64,000 bases of DNA from Ardenticatenales bacterium (GTDB taxonomy: Bacteria; Chloroflexota; Anaerolineae; Promineifilales; Promineifilaceae): contig JACKBM010000008.1 of assembly GCA_020634575.1 (NCBI GenBank), positions 62,001 through 126,000 on the forward strand. The letters run 5' to 3'. Every line of letters begins with the position of its first letter. Positions within the stretch are counted from its first letter, which is position 1. The notes beneath the pieces were generated by a model. It saw nothing but the letters and a program-made list of their open reading frames with translations. It did not search any database and was not told the origin of the DNA. Of this stretch, positions 48,476 through 57,655 are shown piece by piece. Both the position numbers and the translations under genes were made by a program.

Positions 48476-49534
48476 ATGGATAATTACGAAATCCCGGCGC
48501 CCGAGGGCCCACCGGCCGATTGGCAAACGTTTGCCCGGCCCACGCGACAATTCGGGCAATACAAGAAACAGACCGGCGGCATTGGCCATTTTGGCCTGGT
48601 CACGATTATCGTTGAGCCTCACGAACTAAGCCCGGTCATCGTCATCGAAAATGGCACAGACAAGGCCAGTTTGCCAGCCGAATACCTGCCGGCCATCTTC
48701 CAGGGCCTGTCAGACATCATTCGCGGCCCAGATGACGAACCACGCACCCTGGTCGGCCTGCGTATTCTGATTATCGACGGCGTCTACCACGAGGTCGACT
48801 CCAACCCATTCTCTTTCCGCATGGCCGCCCGCCTGGCCATGCAGGCAGCCATAGCAGACGCCGGGCTTTGTCCCTGGCAAGGCCCGGTTAAAGCCGGCGC
48901 GCCCCTCTCTTTCAAAAGCACAGTCACCGCCTATCGCGCCAACTTCCTGGAACAGTTTCGCGCTTTTGTGACGTCGGTCAGCGGCCAGCTCATTACCGCC
49001 GGCTTCGCCCGGCAGGATCTGGACGATGAGCGCGTCTTTTTCCTGCGCCAGACGGCGGATTTGCTGCACCTGGTTGAATTGGGCTGGCGCTGGCATTGCC
49101 GGCTCCACATGCGCGTCGGCATCATGCAGACGGAAGTGGGCTGGCTGGTCACCGGCCTGAGAGGCTGGCAACCGCTGTGGGAGAAATTTGAAGGCAAGCT
49201 GGTTGAAGCACGTCTGGGTGGGGCCGATGGCTATCTGCCCCCGCTGGAAGCGACGCGCCAGGATATCGCCAATGCCGCCCACACCATCCTGGCGCAAGAA
49301 GCGATGCCGTTTTTTGCCCGCTGGTCGGATGGCCAGGCGGTGCTCAGTGCCGTGGAAGAGGACGAACTCAAAATCGGGACAGCCCGCTACATCGCCCTGC
49401 TGCACGTTCTGGGCCATCATGACGAAGCCCGGCAGAAGCTGGTCACACAGACCGCGGAGCTGAGCCGGGATGGCTACAGTCTGTGGAAAGCGCGTATCCT
49501 AGAGGCGATGCAGCAACGTTTGGATGAAGAATAA
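48476..49534 (+). CDS. Free-standing EF-G domain IV-like module fused to an unknown domain
   Basis: 352 residues. Residues 21-132 match elongation factor G domain IV in motif order and spacing: YKKQTGGIGHFGLVTIIVEP (EF-G: KQTGGRGQYGHVKIKVEP), SLPAEYLPAIFQGL (IPKEYIPAVQKGI), GLRILIIDGVYHEVDSNPFS (VTLYDGSYHEVDSSEMA), FRMAARLAMQAAI. No GTPase or domains II, III and V are present. Residues 145-352 are helical with a GF..F.R pattern (AGFARQDLDDERVFFLRQTADLLHLVELGW) that weakly recalls DUF4304; this is unproven. The frame is open upstream to 48338 without ATG/GTG/TTG and the ATG has no ribosome binding site, so the true start is uncertain. The downstream ABM and MBL genes are tightly linked. Confidence 0.75.
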   Translation: MDNYEIPAPEGPPADWQTFARPTRQFGQYKKQTGGIGHFGLVTIIVEPHELSPVIVIENGTDKASLPAEYLPAIFQGLSDIIRGPDDEPRTLVGLRILIIDGVYHEVDSNPFSFRMAARLAMQAAIADAGLCPWQGPVKAGAPLSFKSTVTAYRANFLEQFRAFVTSVSGQLITAGFARQDLDDERVFFLRQTADLLHLVELGWRWHCRLHMRVGIMQTEVGWLVTGLRGWQPLWEKFEGKLVEARLGGADGYLPPLEATRQDIANAAHTILAQEAMPFFARWSDGQAVLSAVEEDELKIGTARYIALLHVLGHHDEARQKLVTQTAELSRDGYSLWKARILEAMQQRLDEE

Positions 49535-49547
49535 GCACGGAGGAAAT

Positions 49548-49871
49548 GTGTCAGCAACGACTATCAAGCGTATCGGGACAATGACGGCCCAGCCAGACAA
49601 AGGCGACGAGCTGGCGGCCTTTGCCCGGGAAATCATCATGCCGGCCCTGCAAATGGCCGAGGGCTGCCTGAGCTGTGAACTCCTGCGCAGCCAGAGTGAT
49701 CCCAATACGATCATGATCATCGAGCATTGGACAAGTGAAGCGCATCATCAAGCCTCGGTGAAACATATTCGACCGGAAGACATTCAACGGGTGATGGGGC
49801 TGTTGGCCGGCGCACCGGCCGGTGACTATTACCATAGCCTCACCCTTTTCCAGGCTGATCATGCTGAATAA
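49548..49871 (+). CDS. Antibiotic biosynthesis monooxygenase (ABM)-fold protein
   Basis: The GTG at 49548 has GGAGG 4-5 bp upstream and gives 107 residues; an ATG at 49524 overlapping the previous stop is an alternative. Dimeric ferredoxin-like ABM pattern: IKRIGTMTAQPDKGDELAAFAREIIMPALQMAEGCLSCELLRSQSDPNTIMIIEHWTSEAHHQASV. Such proteins act as cofactor-free oxygenases or merely as small sensors. It ends overlapping the MBL gene by 11 bp. Confidence 0.85.
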   Translation: MSATTIKRIGTMTAQPDKGDELAAFAREIIMPALQMAEGCLSCELLRSQSDPNTIMIIEHWTSEAHHQASVKHIRPEDIQRVMGLLAGAPAGDYYHSLTLFQADHAE

Positions 49872-50634
49872 AGCCCCCGCCGACTGGTTCCGCGTCGCAG
49901 AGCTGGCGCCCGGCGTCTGGGGCATCGGCGAATTTGGCCATTACGAGGAAGTTCTCTCTTTCCTGCTCACCGGCGACGACGAGGCCGTACTCATCGACAC
50001 GGGCCTCGGCTTCTTCAGCATGAAGGCGCTGGTTCAGGAGCTGACTGACCTGCCCTGCCGCGTCATCAACACCCATTCCCATTTTGACCACATTGGCAGC
50101 AACGCCGAGTTTGCCGAGGTGGCCCTGTTTGACCATCCCCTGAGCCACAAATACGCTCACGAAGGGGTTGGCGCGGATGAGTTGGCCTACTGGATTACGC
50201 CCAAACAGTTCACCGTGCCGCGCCCGCCGCTGCCCGAGCCATACACCATTCAACCCTTCCCACACGCCCGCTATTTCCAGGCTGGCGACACCATTAATCT
50301 GGCGCCATACACCCTGGAAATCCTGCACACGCCGGGCCACAGCGAAGACTCCGTCAGCTTCTACGATGCGAGCCGCGGCATTCTGTTCCCGGGCGACCTG
50401 TTTTATGACGGGCCAATCTACATCGAAGGGGGCGATGGCTGGGCCAAATACCGCCGCTCAGTCAGCCAGATGACGGCATTACCTGACCTGCAGCGCATCT
50501 TCCCCAGCCACAACGCCTTTGAATTCAGCCTGGCCCAGCTGGCGGAGTTGCAACGGGCGGTGGCGGCCATTGAGGATGATGACCTGACAGCCACGGTGGA
50601 ATTGTCGGGCCGGATGTCGCTGGTACCCGAGTAA
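49861..50634 (+). CDS. Metallo-beta-lactamase-fold hydrolase
   Basis: 257 residues from the ATG at 49861, which overlaps the ABM stop. Zinc motif THSHFDHIGS (His72, His74, Asp76, His77), LHTPGHSEDSVSFYD, FPGDLFYDGP and FPSHNAF supply the remaining ligands. It is most like glyoxalase II or general MBL hydrolases. With the ABM and EF-G-IV-like genes it makes a compact three-gene run; the order suggests a small coordinated function but the substrate is unknown. Confidence 0.9.
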   Translation: MLNKAPADWFRVAELAPGVWGIGEFGHYEEVLSFLLTGDDEAVLIDTGLGFFSMKALVQELTDLPCRVINTHSHFDHIGSNAEFAEVALFDHPLSHKYAHEGVGADELAYWITPKQFTVPRPPLPEPYTIQPFPHARYFQAGDTINLAPYTLEILHTPGHSEDSVSFYDASRGILFPGDLFYDGPIYIEGGDGWAKYRRSVSQMTALPDLQRIFPSHNAFEFSLAQLAELQRAVAAIEDDDLTATVELSGRMSLVPE

Positions 50635-50715
50635 ATGTCGCTGTAAAGCAGTTGCTAGAGTCCAAACCATCGAACCGTATACTGACATCTGTTACTCGTT
50701 TTAGCAGGAGTTCAG

Positions 50716-51336
50716 ATGATGAAACGTGCCGGCTGGCTCATTGCCCTATTTCTATTTTCGTTGCTGGGTGCCCTGGCCCCAATTAGCCTGGCCCAGGACG
50801 ATCAGGCTGCTTCCAGCGTGGTTTCCGGGCCGGTCGCCAATGAGCCGTCGGCAGTTCCGGCCGTTCCACCAGCCATACCGGCCGGCAACATTCAGCGCTT
50901 TTTCCCCATTATCATCCGGCGCCCCATTGCCGTTGGTTTTGCCCTGGACATCTTCAACCTGACCAACAGCGAGCGCGCCAACGCCGGCTGCCCGCCACTC
51001 CGTCTGAATGCGCAGCTGACCCAGGCCGCCCAGGGCCACGCCGCTGACATGGCGCTCAACGATTTCTTCTCGCACACCGGTTCCAACGGCTCTTCACCCT
51101 GGAACCGGATCAACGCCACCGGCTATCAGTTTGCTTCGGCCGGCGAGAACATTGCCGCCGGCTACAGCACGCCCCAGGCAGCCATGAATGGCTGGATGAA
51201 CAGCCCCGGCCACCGGGCCAATATCCTGAACTGCGCTTTTCAGGATATCGGGGTCGGCTATTACTACCGGAACCCGGACCCGGGCCAGGTCACTTACCGC
51301 CATTATTGGGTTCAGGTCTTTGCCCGGCCCAACTGA
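50716..51336 (+). CDS. Secreted CAP-domain protein (YkwD/SCP type)
   Basis: 206 residues with AGGAG before the ATG pair at 50716/50719. Signal peptide WLIALFLFSLLGALAPISLAQ, a Pro/Ala/Val linker, then a CAP domain: ALDIFNLTNSERANAGCPPLRLNAQLTQAAQGHAADM, FFSHTGSNGSSPWNRINATGY, AGENIAAGY, GWMNSPGHRANILN, IGVGYYYR. The two conserved His and Glu residues of the CAP cavity are present. It is exported; function in bacteria is mostly unknown. A TATACT box lies at 50678. Confidence 0.92.
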   Translation: MMKRAGWLIALFLFSLLGALAPISLAQDDQAASSVVSGPVANEPSAVPAVPPAIPAGNIQRFFPIIIRRPIAVGFALDIFNLTNSERANAGCPPLRLNAQLTQAAQGHAADMALNDFFSHTGSNGSSPWNRINATGYQFASAGENIAAGYSTPQAAMNGWMNSPGHRANILNCAFQDIGVGYYYRNPDPGQVTYRHYWVQVFARPN

Positions 51337-51342
51337 GGTCCT

Positions 51343-51371
51343 TTGCCCCAATAGAAGCCTGAATCTATAAT
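51343..51371 (+). promoter_or_regulatory. Promoter TTGCCC-17-TATAAT
   Basis: -35 TTGCCC (51343-51348), 17-bp spacer, -10 TATAAT (51366-51371). It is 147 bp before the GTG at 51518, so a long leader is implied. Same architecture as the holB promoter at 28266. Confidence 0.6.
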
Positions 51372-51517
51372 TCGACCATTCAGCGTCGGCGCCTGGTAGT
51401 TGGCCCGAGGCTGCCAGTCACGCCAGAACTGCCAGAACAGCAGAAATAGCTCACCTGAGGATACCGGCCGGTTCGCCTGACCTGCCCGCCCCCCAGCTTG
51501 AGCAGACGGAGGGACCC

Positions 51518-52070
51518 GTGGAACCCACCACTCAACCAGGCGGCCCACTTCAGCAAGGACAAACACTCGATCCAGAATATTTGCGGCTGTTTCGCGAACA
51601 TTTGCGCGGCCAGCAGAGCTTGATCCTGGGTGCTCTCGCCGGTGCTGGCGCTGCCTTCCTCGGCGCCATCATGTGGGCCGGTATCTCTGTATATTTCCGG
51701 TTACCAGATCGGCTTCCTGGCCATCGCCATCGGCATGCTTGTTGGCTACGCCATCGCCAGCCTGGGTCGGGGCATCGACAAGATTCATGGCTGGATGGGC
51801 GGCGGCTTCTCGCTGCTGGGTGTCATTGCCGGCAATCTGTTTACGGTCGCCGTACATCACCCAGGCTGAAGAAATGCCCATCTGGAAGTTGGCTTCATCA
51901 TGCTCCTCAAACCTGGCTTGACCCTGGAAATCATGATGGATACTTTCTCACCCATGGATCTGCTGTTTTACGGGCTGGCGATCTACTACGGCTATCGCCC
52001 TCCTTCCGCAAGGTGACGACAAGAGATGAGGGCGGCCTTCCGGCAGCACTTCAACCGGGGAGGGCGCTGA
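51518..52070 (+). pseudogene. Small integral membrane protein, frameshifted
   Basis: The GTG at 51518 has GGAGGGACCC upstream. The protein can be read only by switching frames: LFREHLRGQQSLILGALAGAGAAFLGAIMWAGISVYF, then (from about 51695) YQIGFLAIAIGMLVGYAIASLGRGIDKIHGWMGGGFSLLGVIAGNLFTVA, then LLKPGLTLEIMMDTFSPMDLLFYGLAIYYGY, FRKVTTRDEMRAAFRQHFNRGGR and TGA at 52068. At least three indels are needed. It looks like a four-helix membrane protein with a conserved MDLLFYGLAIYxGYxxxFR ending that I have seen as an unnamed family. First gene of the indel-rich stretch. Confidence 0.6.
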
Positions 52071-52552
52071 ATGAGCACACCCTTAGTTGAAATCCGGCAG
52101 GCGCTGATGGTCTCACAGGCGGAATTCCTGGCCTTGCTGGCCCGTTTCCAGCCGGAAACGCTCCATCAGCAGATAGACAACGAACCCTGGACGCCGGCCG
52201 TCATCTTGCTGCATATGTGCGAAGCCCGCGAACATTACACTCGCTGATGGGGCGCCTATTGGCGTCTGACTTCAAAGCCCGGTTGGGCGTGCTACCGACG
52301 ATCCCCAGCGCATGACCGAAATCGCCGCTGCCGCTACCGGCGTGGCCACAGCGGAGCAATTGAGGGCGCTTGCGCGACAGTTTCGCCGGATGATGCGGGT
52401 ACTGGATGGGGATACAGGAGGCGGATCTGGACCGGCAGGTCACTCTGGCCCGGCCCGGATTTGAGGATTTGCGACTGGCGGGCTTTATCGGCCGCTTCCT
52501 CGTCGGCCACCACCAGATGCATGTGAACCAGTTAACGGCGTTGAGCGACTAG
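52071..52552 (+). pseudogene. DinB/YfiT-like protein, frameshifted
   Basis: ATG directly after the preceding TGA, with GGGGAGGG upstream. The N-terminus reads STPLVEIRQALMVSQAEFLALLARFQPETLHQQ, then EPWTPAVILLHMCEAREHYTR (the WTxxxxLxHxxxxE metal-ligand helix of DinB-like enzymes) and hits an apparent stop. The C-terminal helix FIGRFLVGHHQMHVNQLTALSD (third ligand HxxxH) is in another frame and ends at the TAG 52550-52552. At least one net indel. A four-helix bundle metal enzyme, substrate unknown. Confidence 0.65.
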
Positions 52553-53617
52553 AATCGAGGGTTGCCAACCGACGGGTTAGCCACGACGGGTTACGACCCG
52601 ACAGGTTGGGCAACCCTCGCCTCACCAGGCGCAGGCTGGGGATCACGTCAAAGTCGAGAGCGTCACGGCGGCCGGCGGTGAAGTGGAAATGGGCAGCGGC
52701 GCCGATCATGGCGGCGTTGTCGGTGCAGAGGAAGAGGGGTGGGTAGCGGACCTGCCGGTCCAACGCCGCTGCCATCGCCGTCCGCAGCTGCGAGTTGGCT
52801 GAGACGCCGCCGGCCAGATGGACCGCCGTCACATCATACGCCGCCGCCGCCTGGGCCGTCTTTTGCACCAACACATCAACCACCGCCGTCTGGAAGCTGG
52901 CCGCCAGGTCAGGGACCGGCATCGCCTGCCCTTCCCCGTACTCACGCGTCTGGCGCAACACCGCCGTCTTCAAACCGCTAAAGCTGAAATTGTAACCATC
53001 GGTGAGGACAGCCGGGGAAAATCAAAGGCTCTGTCATCGCCGGTACGGGCCGCTTTGTCGATGGCCGGGCCGCCCGGATAAGGCAGATCGAGCAGCCGGC
53101 CAACCTTGTCAAACGCCTCACCCGCCGCATCATCCAGCGTACCGCCCAGATGTTCGTAGACACCATGGTCGCGCATCAGATACAACTCGGTGTGGCCGCC
53201 ACTCACCACCAAGGTCAATACCGGGAATTGAATATCCGGCGCGGATTCGGTCAGCCAGAGTGAATAGAGGTGGCCTTCGATATGGTTGATGGCCAGGAGC
53301 GGTTTGTCATGCGCTGCCGCTAATCCCTTGGCCATGTTGACGCCCACGAGCAGGGAGCCGACCAGGCCCGGTCCTTGCGTCACTGCCAGGCAATCCAGGT
53401 CGGCAAAGGTGAGGCCGGCCTGGGCCATCGCCTCAGCCACAACCGTGTAGATGACCTCAATGTGGCGGCGGGAGGCAACCTCCGGAAAGACGCCGCCATA
53501 TTTGGCATGCAGCTCATTCTGGCTGGCCACCACATTGCTTAAAATACGGGTGCCGTCGGCAATGACGGCGGCGGCCGTCTCGTCACAGGAAGATTCAATC
53601 GCGAGTATACGGGTCAT
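52485..53617 (-). pseudogene. tsaD: tRNA threonylcarbamoyl transferase TsaD, frameshifted
   Basis: ATG at 53617 (overlapping the selA stop). [52 protein letters not shown] (metal HxxxH), VVSGGHTEL and [23 protein letters not shown] are standard. Near 53012 the frame shifts from FDFPR to [18 protein letters not shown]; one missing G in a GGG run restores it. The rest is HLAGGVSANSQLR, DNAAMIGAAAHF. The frame then runs through the hairpin at 52556 to a stop at 52485; a TGA in another frame at about 52624 may be the native stop. TsaD makes t6A37 in tRNA and is essential in most bacteria, so the breakage is more likely a sequence error. Confidence 0.9.
52556..52619. repeat. CGAGGGTTGCC inverted repeat (possible bidirectional terminator)
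   Basis: Arms CGAGGGTTGCC (52556-52566) and GGCAACCCTCG (52609-52619) are perfect complements. The interior has several GGGTT/AACCC/CGGGTT words that can form smaller hairpins. It sits between the convergent DinB-like and tsaD genes and is related in word content to the GCAACCC repeats at 44980 and 55731. Confidence 0.7.
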
Positions 53618-54986
53618 GTTGGGGCCAGAACGCGGCTGAGGCCAGCCAAAAGGGCGCTGGCCTGGCCGGGCAGCACAGTGCGCGGGTCAAAGAGGAGTTG
53701 ATCAGCCTGGATACGGCCGATGATGGGCCAGGAAAGCTGACGCAACCGGGCCGCACTCACCTCTACGGACGGTGTGTCAGCCACGACCAGGGTTGTTGGC
53801 TATCGTCTGCCGGGCAGGCTGCCGCCGCCCACGGTGGATTGACCGGGCTGCAGCGACACCTGAATGCCTTGTCGCCAAAGCGCCTTGCCAACTGGCCGCT
53901 TCAGCCGCGATATCAGCTTCGCTACGCGAAAGCATTTTGCCAGATGGGGACGGTGGCGGGCGCTTCACCCAGGAGGTATCGGCGCAATGTGGCCGTCAAA
54001 CCGGCCAGACAGAGCTTATCAGCGCGGACAGCCCGGGCCAGCGGATGGCGGCGCGCCTTCGACCAGGTCGGCCCGGCCCAGCAGGATACCGGCCTGGGGG
54101 CCGCCCAGGAGCTTGTCGCCGCTGAACGCGAGCAGGTCTTGCGCCGGCGGCCAGCCGGTACCGTCGGCTCACCCGTTAACCCATACGTAGCCGTCTCCAA
54201 CAGAGCGCCACTGCCCTGGTCGTAAAGCAAGGGTAGATTGTGCGCATGCGCCAGCTCAGCCAGTTCGGCCAACGACGGCTCAGCGGTGAAGCCAATAATC
54301 CGGTAGTTAGAATGATGGGCGACGAGGATGGCGCCGGTGTTTTCGTTAATAGCCGCGGCGTAGTCGCGGAGGAGATGCGGGTTCGTCGTGCCCACTTCAA
54401 CCAGCTTCGCGCCCGATTGGGCCATCACATCCGGGATGCGAAAGCCGCCGCCAATCTCGACAAGCTGGCCGCGGCTGATGATCACTTCCTTGCCCAGGCA
54501 GAGAGCAGAGAGCATCAGCATGACCGCAGAGGCGGCATTGTTGACGACCAGGGCGGCTTCGGCGCCAGTCAGACGGGTCGAATTTCGGCGGCGTGGACGG
54601 TACGGGAGCCCCGCTTGCCGCTGTCCAGGTCAAATTCCAGGTTAGAGTAGCCAGCAGCAACGGCGCGGATGGCGGCGATGCTATCCCGGCTCAGGGGAGC
54701 GCGGCCCAGGTTGGTGTGGATGATGACGCCGGTGGCGTTGATGACCGGCGGAGCGTCGGCGCCAGCCACTCTTCGAGCCATTCAGCAGCGGCCTGGGTGA
54801 CAAGTTCTTCAAGTGAGGCGCCATTGGGCGGTGGATGCCGCCGAGGATGGCTTTGCCGGCGGGCTGCCACGCTGCGCGGCAGGCCATGAGGGCGAGATCG
54901 CCAGCAAAGGCTGCAGATGGTGACCAGCCGGTGCCCAGCAAATAATCGACACCCGGCAGCTGTCGCAGCAGCGCCTGTTGGCTCAT
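53614..54986 (-). pseudogene. selA: L-seryl-tRNA(Sec) selenium transferase SelA, multiply frameshifted
   Basis: ATG at 54986 with GGGAG upstream (SQQALLRQLPGVDYLL). Pieces in at least five frame switches together make full-length Sel[118 protein letters not shown] (PLP lysine), [18 protein letters not shown], and [18 protein letters not shown] to a TGA at 53614 overlapping the tsaD start. SelA converts Ser-tRNA(Sec) to Sec-tRNA(Sec); its presence implies selenocysteine use. Gene length (about 1373 bp) is right, so small indels rather than deletion are the cause. Confidence 0.85.
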
Positions 54987-54989
54987 CCA

Positions 54990-55477
54990 TCACTCCCTGG
55001 AAAAACTCCCCATGGGTGCCGGCCGCTGCCGCACCTGCAGCAACACCTCAAACATGACCAGCACACCCAGGACCAGGACAGCCACGGCGACGCCAAACGT
55101 CCGGTTCATCTGCAGCCAGAGGCGAAAGCAACCCAGAGATCCACCCAGCCCGCCTGACGCAAGATCACTGGCGTTGGCTGCAAGGTTCCATGATGGAAGC
55201 GCTTGTTCAGGTAAAACCAGCGGCAAAAGACACCGGCAATAGTCGGATAACCAGGACAAAAAGACAAAGAGGATGTCGATCTAGCGGCGTCGAGCAACCG
55301 GGCGGCGCTGGCGGTGTCGTTGGCGGCCCGCGCACAGATCCAGCCGTTGCTGGGCCGTAATGGGCCAGAAATTGTTGACGATGTAGTTGATGGCCCCCAG
55401 GCTAAAAGGCCAACCGGCCCCAACGGCCAGGAAGGAAGTTACCAGTCGACGCTAGCAGATCTTTTCATCTTGTTCAT
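54990..55477 (-). pseudogene. Small membrane protein upstream of selA, frameshifted
   Basis: From ATG 55477 (or 55468, directly after a TATAAT on the coding strand, which would make it leaderless) fragments read LVTSFLAVGAGWPFSLGAINYIVNNFWPITAQQ, then a hydrophobic FVFLSWL.. region, VILRQAGWVDLWVAF and LWLQMNRTFGVAVAVLVLGVLVMFEVLLQVRQRP in different frames, stopping at 54990, 4 bp before the selA start. It probably has three or four membrane helices, about 135 residues. No family name. Confidence 0.5.
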
Positions 55478-55591
55478 TATAGCTCACCGTAGGCGGACCT
55501 ACCCCCAATGATTGTGATGTATAGCGACAACGGCATGGCTGCCGTTATGGGAATTCCCGGCAATATGTCAACTTATTTCGTTGAGGCGCGA

Positions 55592-55771
55592 GGGCGCAAT
55601 CCGACATGTAGGCATCTCTGGGGTTGCTGCCGCGCCGCGTCCGCAGGGCGCACTTCACTCAATCTGGAATTACGTTGGCCATCCGGCATACCTGTGATCT
55701 CTACGTCAGGCGCTGGCGCGCCCAGGTTCAGGCAACCCTACAGGAGAATGCCTACCTGTCGGTTGCGCCCG
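55592..55771. repeat. GCAACCCTACAGGAGAATGCC repeat, copies 2 and 3 as an inverted pair
   Basis: The gap 55478-55780 holds an inverted copy at 55592-55627 (GGGCGCAATCCGACATGTAGGC..GGGGTTGC) and a direct copy at 55731-55771 (GCAACCCTACAGGAGAATGCC then TACCTGTCGGTTGCGCCCG). The direct copy matches the 44980 copy almost base for base. The pair can fold into one large hairpin. No ORF. Confidence 0.8.
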
Positions 55772-55780
55772 AACGCTCCC

Positions 55781-57386
55781 TTATTCGCCGATTTCGGCCA
55801 GATAATCGGTGTAGCCGCCGGCGTAGGTGGAGGTGGCCGTCCCGGAGTTCGATGACCCGATCGACAACTTTGTCGAGGAAGTAGCGGTCATGGAGATGAC
55901 CAGGACGGTGCCCTCAAACTCGTTGAGCGTCTCCTCGAGCACCTCGATGGAGGTGATGTCCAGGTTGTTGGTGGGCTCGTCCAGCAGCAGGTTGGGCTGG
56001 GAGAGGACCAGTTTGGCGAGCTGCAAGCGGCTGCGTTCGCCGCCGCTCAGGGTGCGAATCGGGCCGCGGATCTGATCGTAGCTGAAGAGGAACTTGTGCG
56101 GAAGGCGACAACCGCCTCGCGCAGCGGTGCTGTCTGGCGGATTTCGGCCAGCAGGGTGCGGTCGTAGTTCAGGTCTGTGCTCCTGGGGTAGTAGCCGATG
56201 CGGCTGCTTGGGCCAACCTTGATCTCGCCCCTGAAATCCCTTCACGTCCAGGATCTGTTTGAGCAACATCGATTTGCCTGCCCCATTGGGGCCGACCAGA
56301 CCAACCCGTTCGTTATGCCAGATGATGTCGTTCAGGCCGCGCCAGAGAACGGTGCCATCGGCAAGGTTCTGCGCACGTCGGCGAACTCCAGCACCTTGTT
56401 GCTCGCGTCCGCCGGCCAGATCCAGCGTCATCCGCCGCGCCTCGGTCACCTTCTCACGCGGTCCATGTTGTCCAGCATCTTCTGGCGGGAACGTGCCTGG
56501 CGAATATGGCGCTCGTTAACGACGAGGCTGGCCCACAATTCAAAACGGGCGATGGCCGCTTCAATGCGGGATATTTCCTTCTGCTGGGCCGCATAGAGTT
56601 GCTGCTGGCGCAGGCGGCGCAGCTCGCGCTCGTTGCTGTAGGCGGAATAATTGCCCTGGTAGAGTTCCAACCGGCCGCCGTCAAGCTCGGCGATGTGGGT
56701 GGCCACGTCATCGAGCAGGTAACGGTCGTGGGAGATGATGACAACGGTGCCTTCATACTGGTTGATGAACCGTTCCAGCAGCCGCTTGGCGGGGATGTCG
56801 AGGTGGTTGTCCGGCTCGTCCAGGAGCAGCAGGCGGGGACGGCTGACGACGAGTTTGGCCAACAGGACCAATTTTTCTGGCCGCCGGAGAGGAACCGGAC
56901 CGGCCGGTCCCAGACCTCTCACCCAACCCCAGCCGGGTCAATCCTTCCTTCACCCGGCTCTCAAAGCGCGGGCCATCCTTCGCTTCCAACGCGACCATCA
57001 GGCGCTCATGTTGAGCCATCACCCGCTCCAGCATCACCGGATCACCGTAGACATCCGGCTCACCCATACGCGCCCTCGACGCGGGCCATGTCGGCCTCAA
57101 GCGCAGCCAGTTCGGGCGAAGCGGTCAACGCTTCTTCCAAAATGGAATGACCCGAATCCATCACCGGCTCTTGCTCCAGCCGGCCCCAGGTCAGACCAGG
57201 GTGCGAAGATGGCGCCGCTCTCGGTCTCGAACTCGCCGGCTATTAACTTAAGCAACGTGCTTTTGCTGGCGCCATTTGGCCCGACCAGGCCAATCCGTTG
57301 CCCGTATTGCCCAATCCAGGTCGGCAAAAATCTCTTTGCCGGCCAGATTGACTTTGACTTTGTCAGATTCAGTAAAACTTGGCCAT
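55781..57386 (-). pseudogene. ABC-F family ATPase, multiply frameshifted
   Basis: ATG at 57386 (MAKFY, then immediate frame loss). Pieces: GQRIGLVGPNGASKSTLLKLIAGEFE (Walker A 1), AKLVVSRPRLLLLDEPDNHLDI (Walker B 1), FINQYEGTVVIISHDRYLLDDV, a linker RELRRLRQQQLYAAQQKEISRIEAAIARFE, RVGLVGPNGAGKSMLLKQILDVKG (Walker A 2), RTLSGGERSRLQLAKLVLSQPNLLLDEPTNNLDI and ISMTATSSTK. Two ATPase halves without membrane domain define ABC-F; these act on the ribosome or give antibiotic protection. The first Walker A has Ser in place of the last Gly (GASKST). Four or more frame changes. Confidence 0.82.
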
Positions 57387-57655
57387 GAATTGTCTTCCTG
57401 CCCCAGCCTTGGCTCACACCCACCACCGGCCAGGACACAGACAACAAAAAGCCGGGGCGGGAGCGCCTTCGGCGGTTCTCAGTGCAAACTTTAGTTTACA
57501 TAGAATTTCAGCTACAGGCGCGCGTTATGGACGCGCCTGCCGGGAGCCACGATCAAACCGACGATAGTTGATGGGTTTGTTGGCGGCAAGCTGAATCATG
57601 GGAGGAGGATAGACTATTTGGCGGGTGTCGTAATGAAAAGATTTGAACGCCGTCG

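Noticed and set aside
52485..52630. Forty-five extra C-terminal residues on TsaD
   Set aside because: They translate the CGAGGGTTGCC inverted repeat and the antisense of the DinB-like gene; probably an artefact of a lost stop.
55470..55483. Leaderless promoter for the small membrane gene upstream of selA
   Set aside because: TATAAT is present on the minus strand but no -35 is found at 16-18 bp, and the region is indel-rich; mentioned only inside the gene entry.
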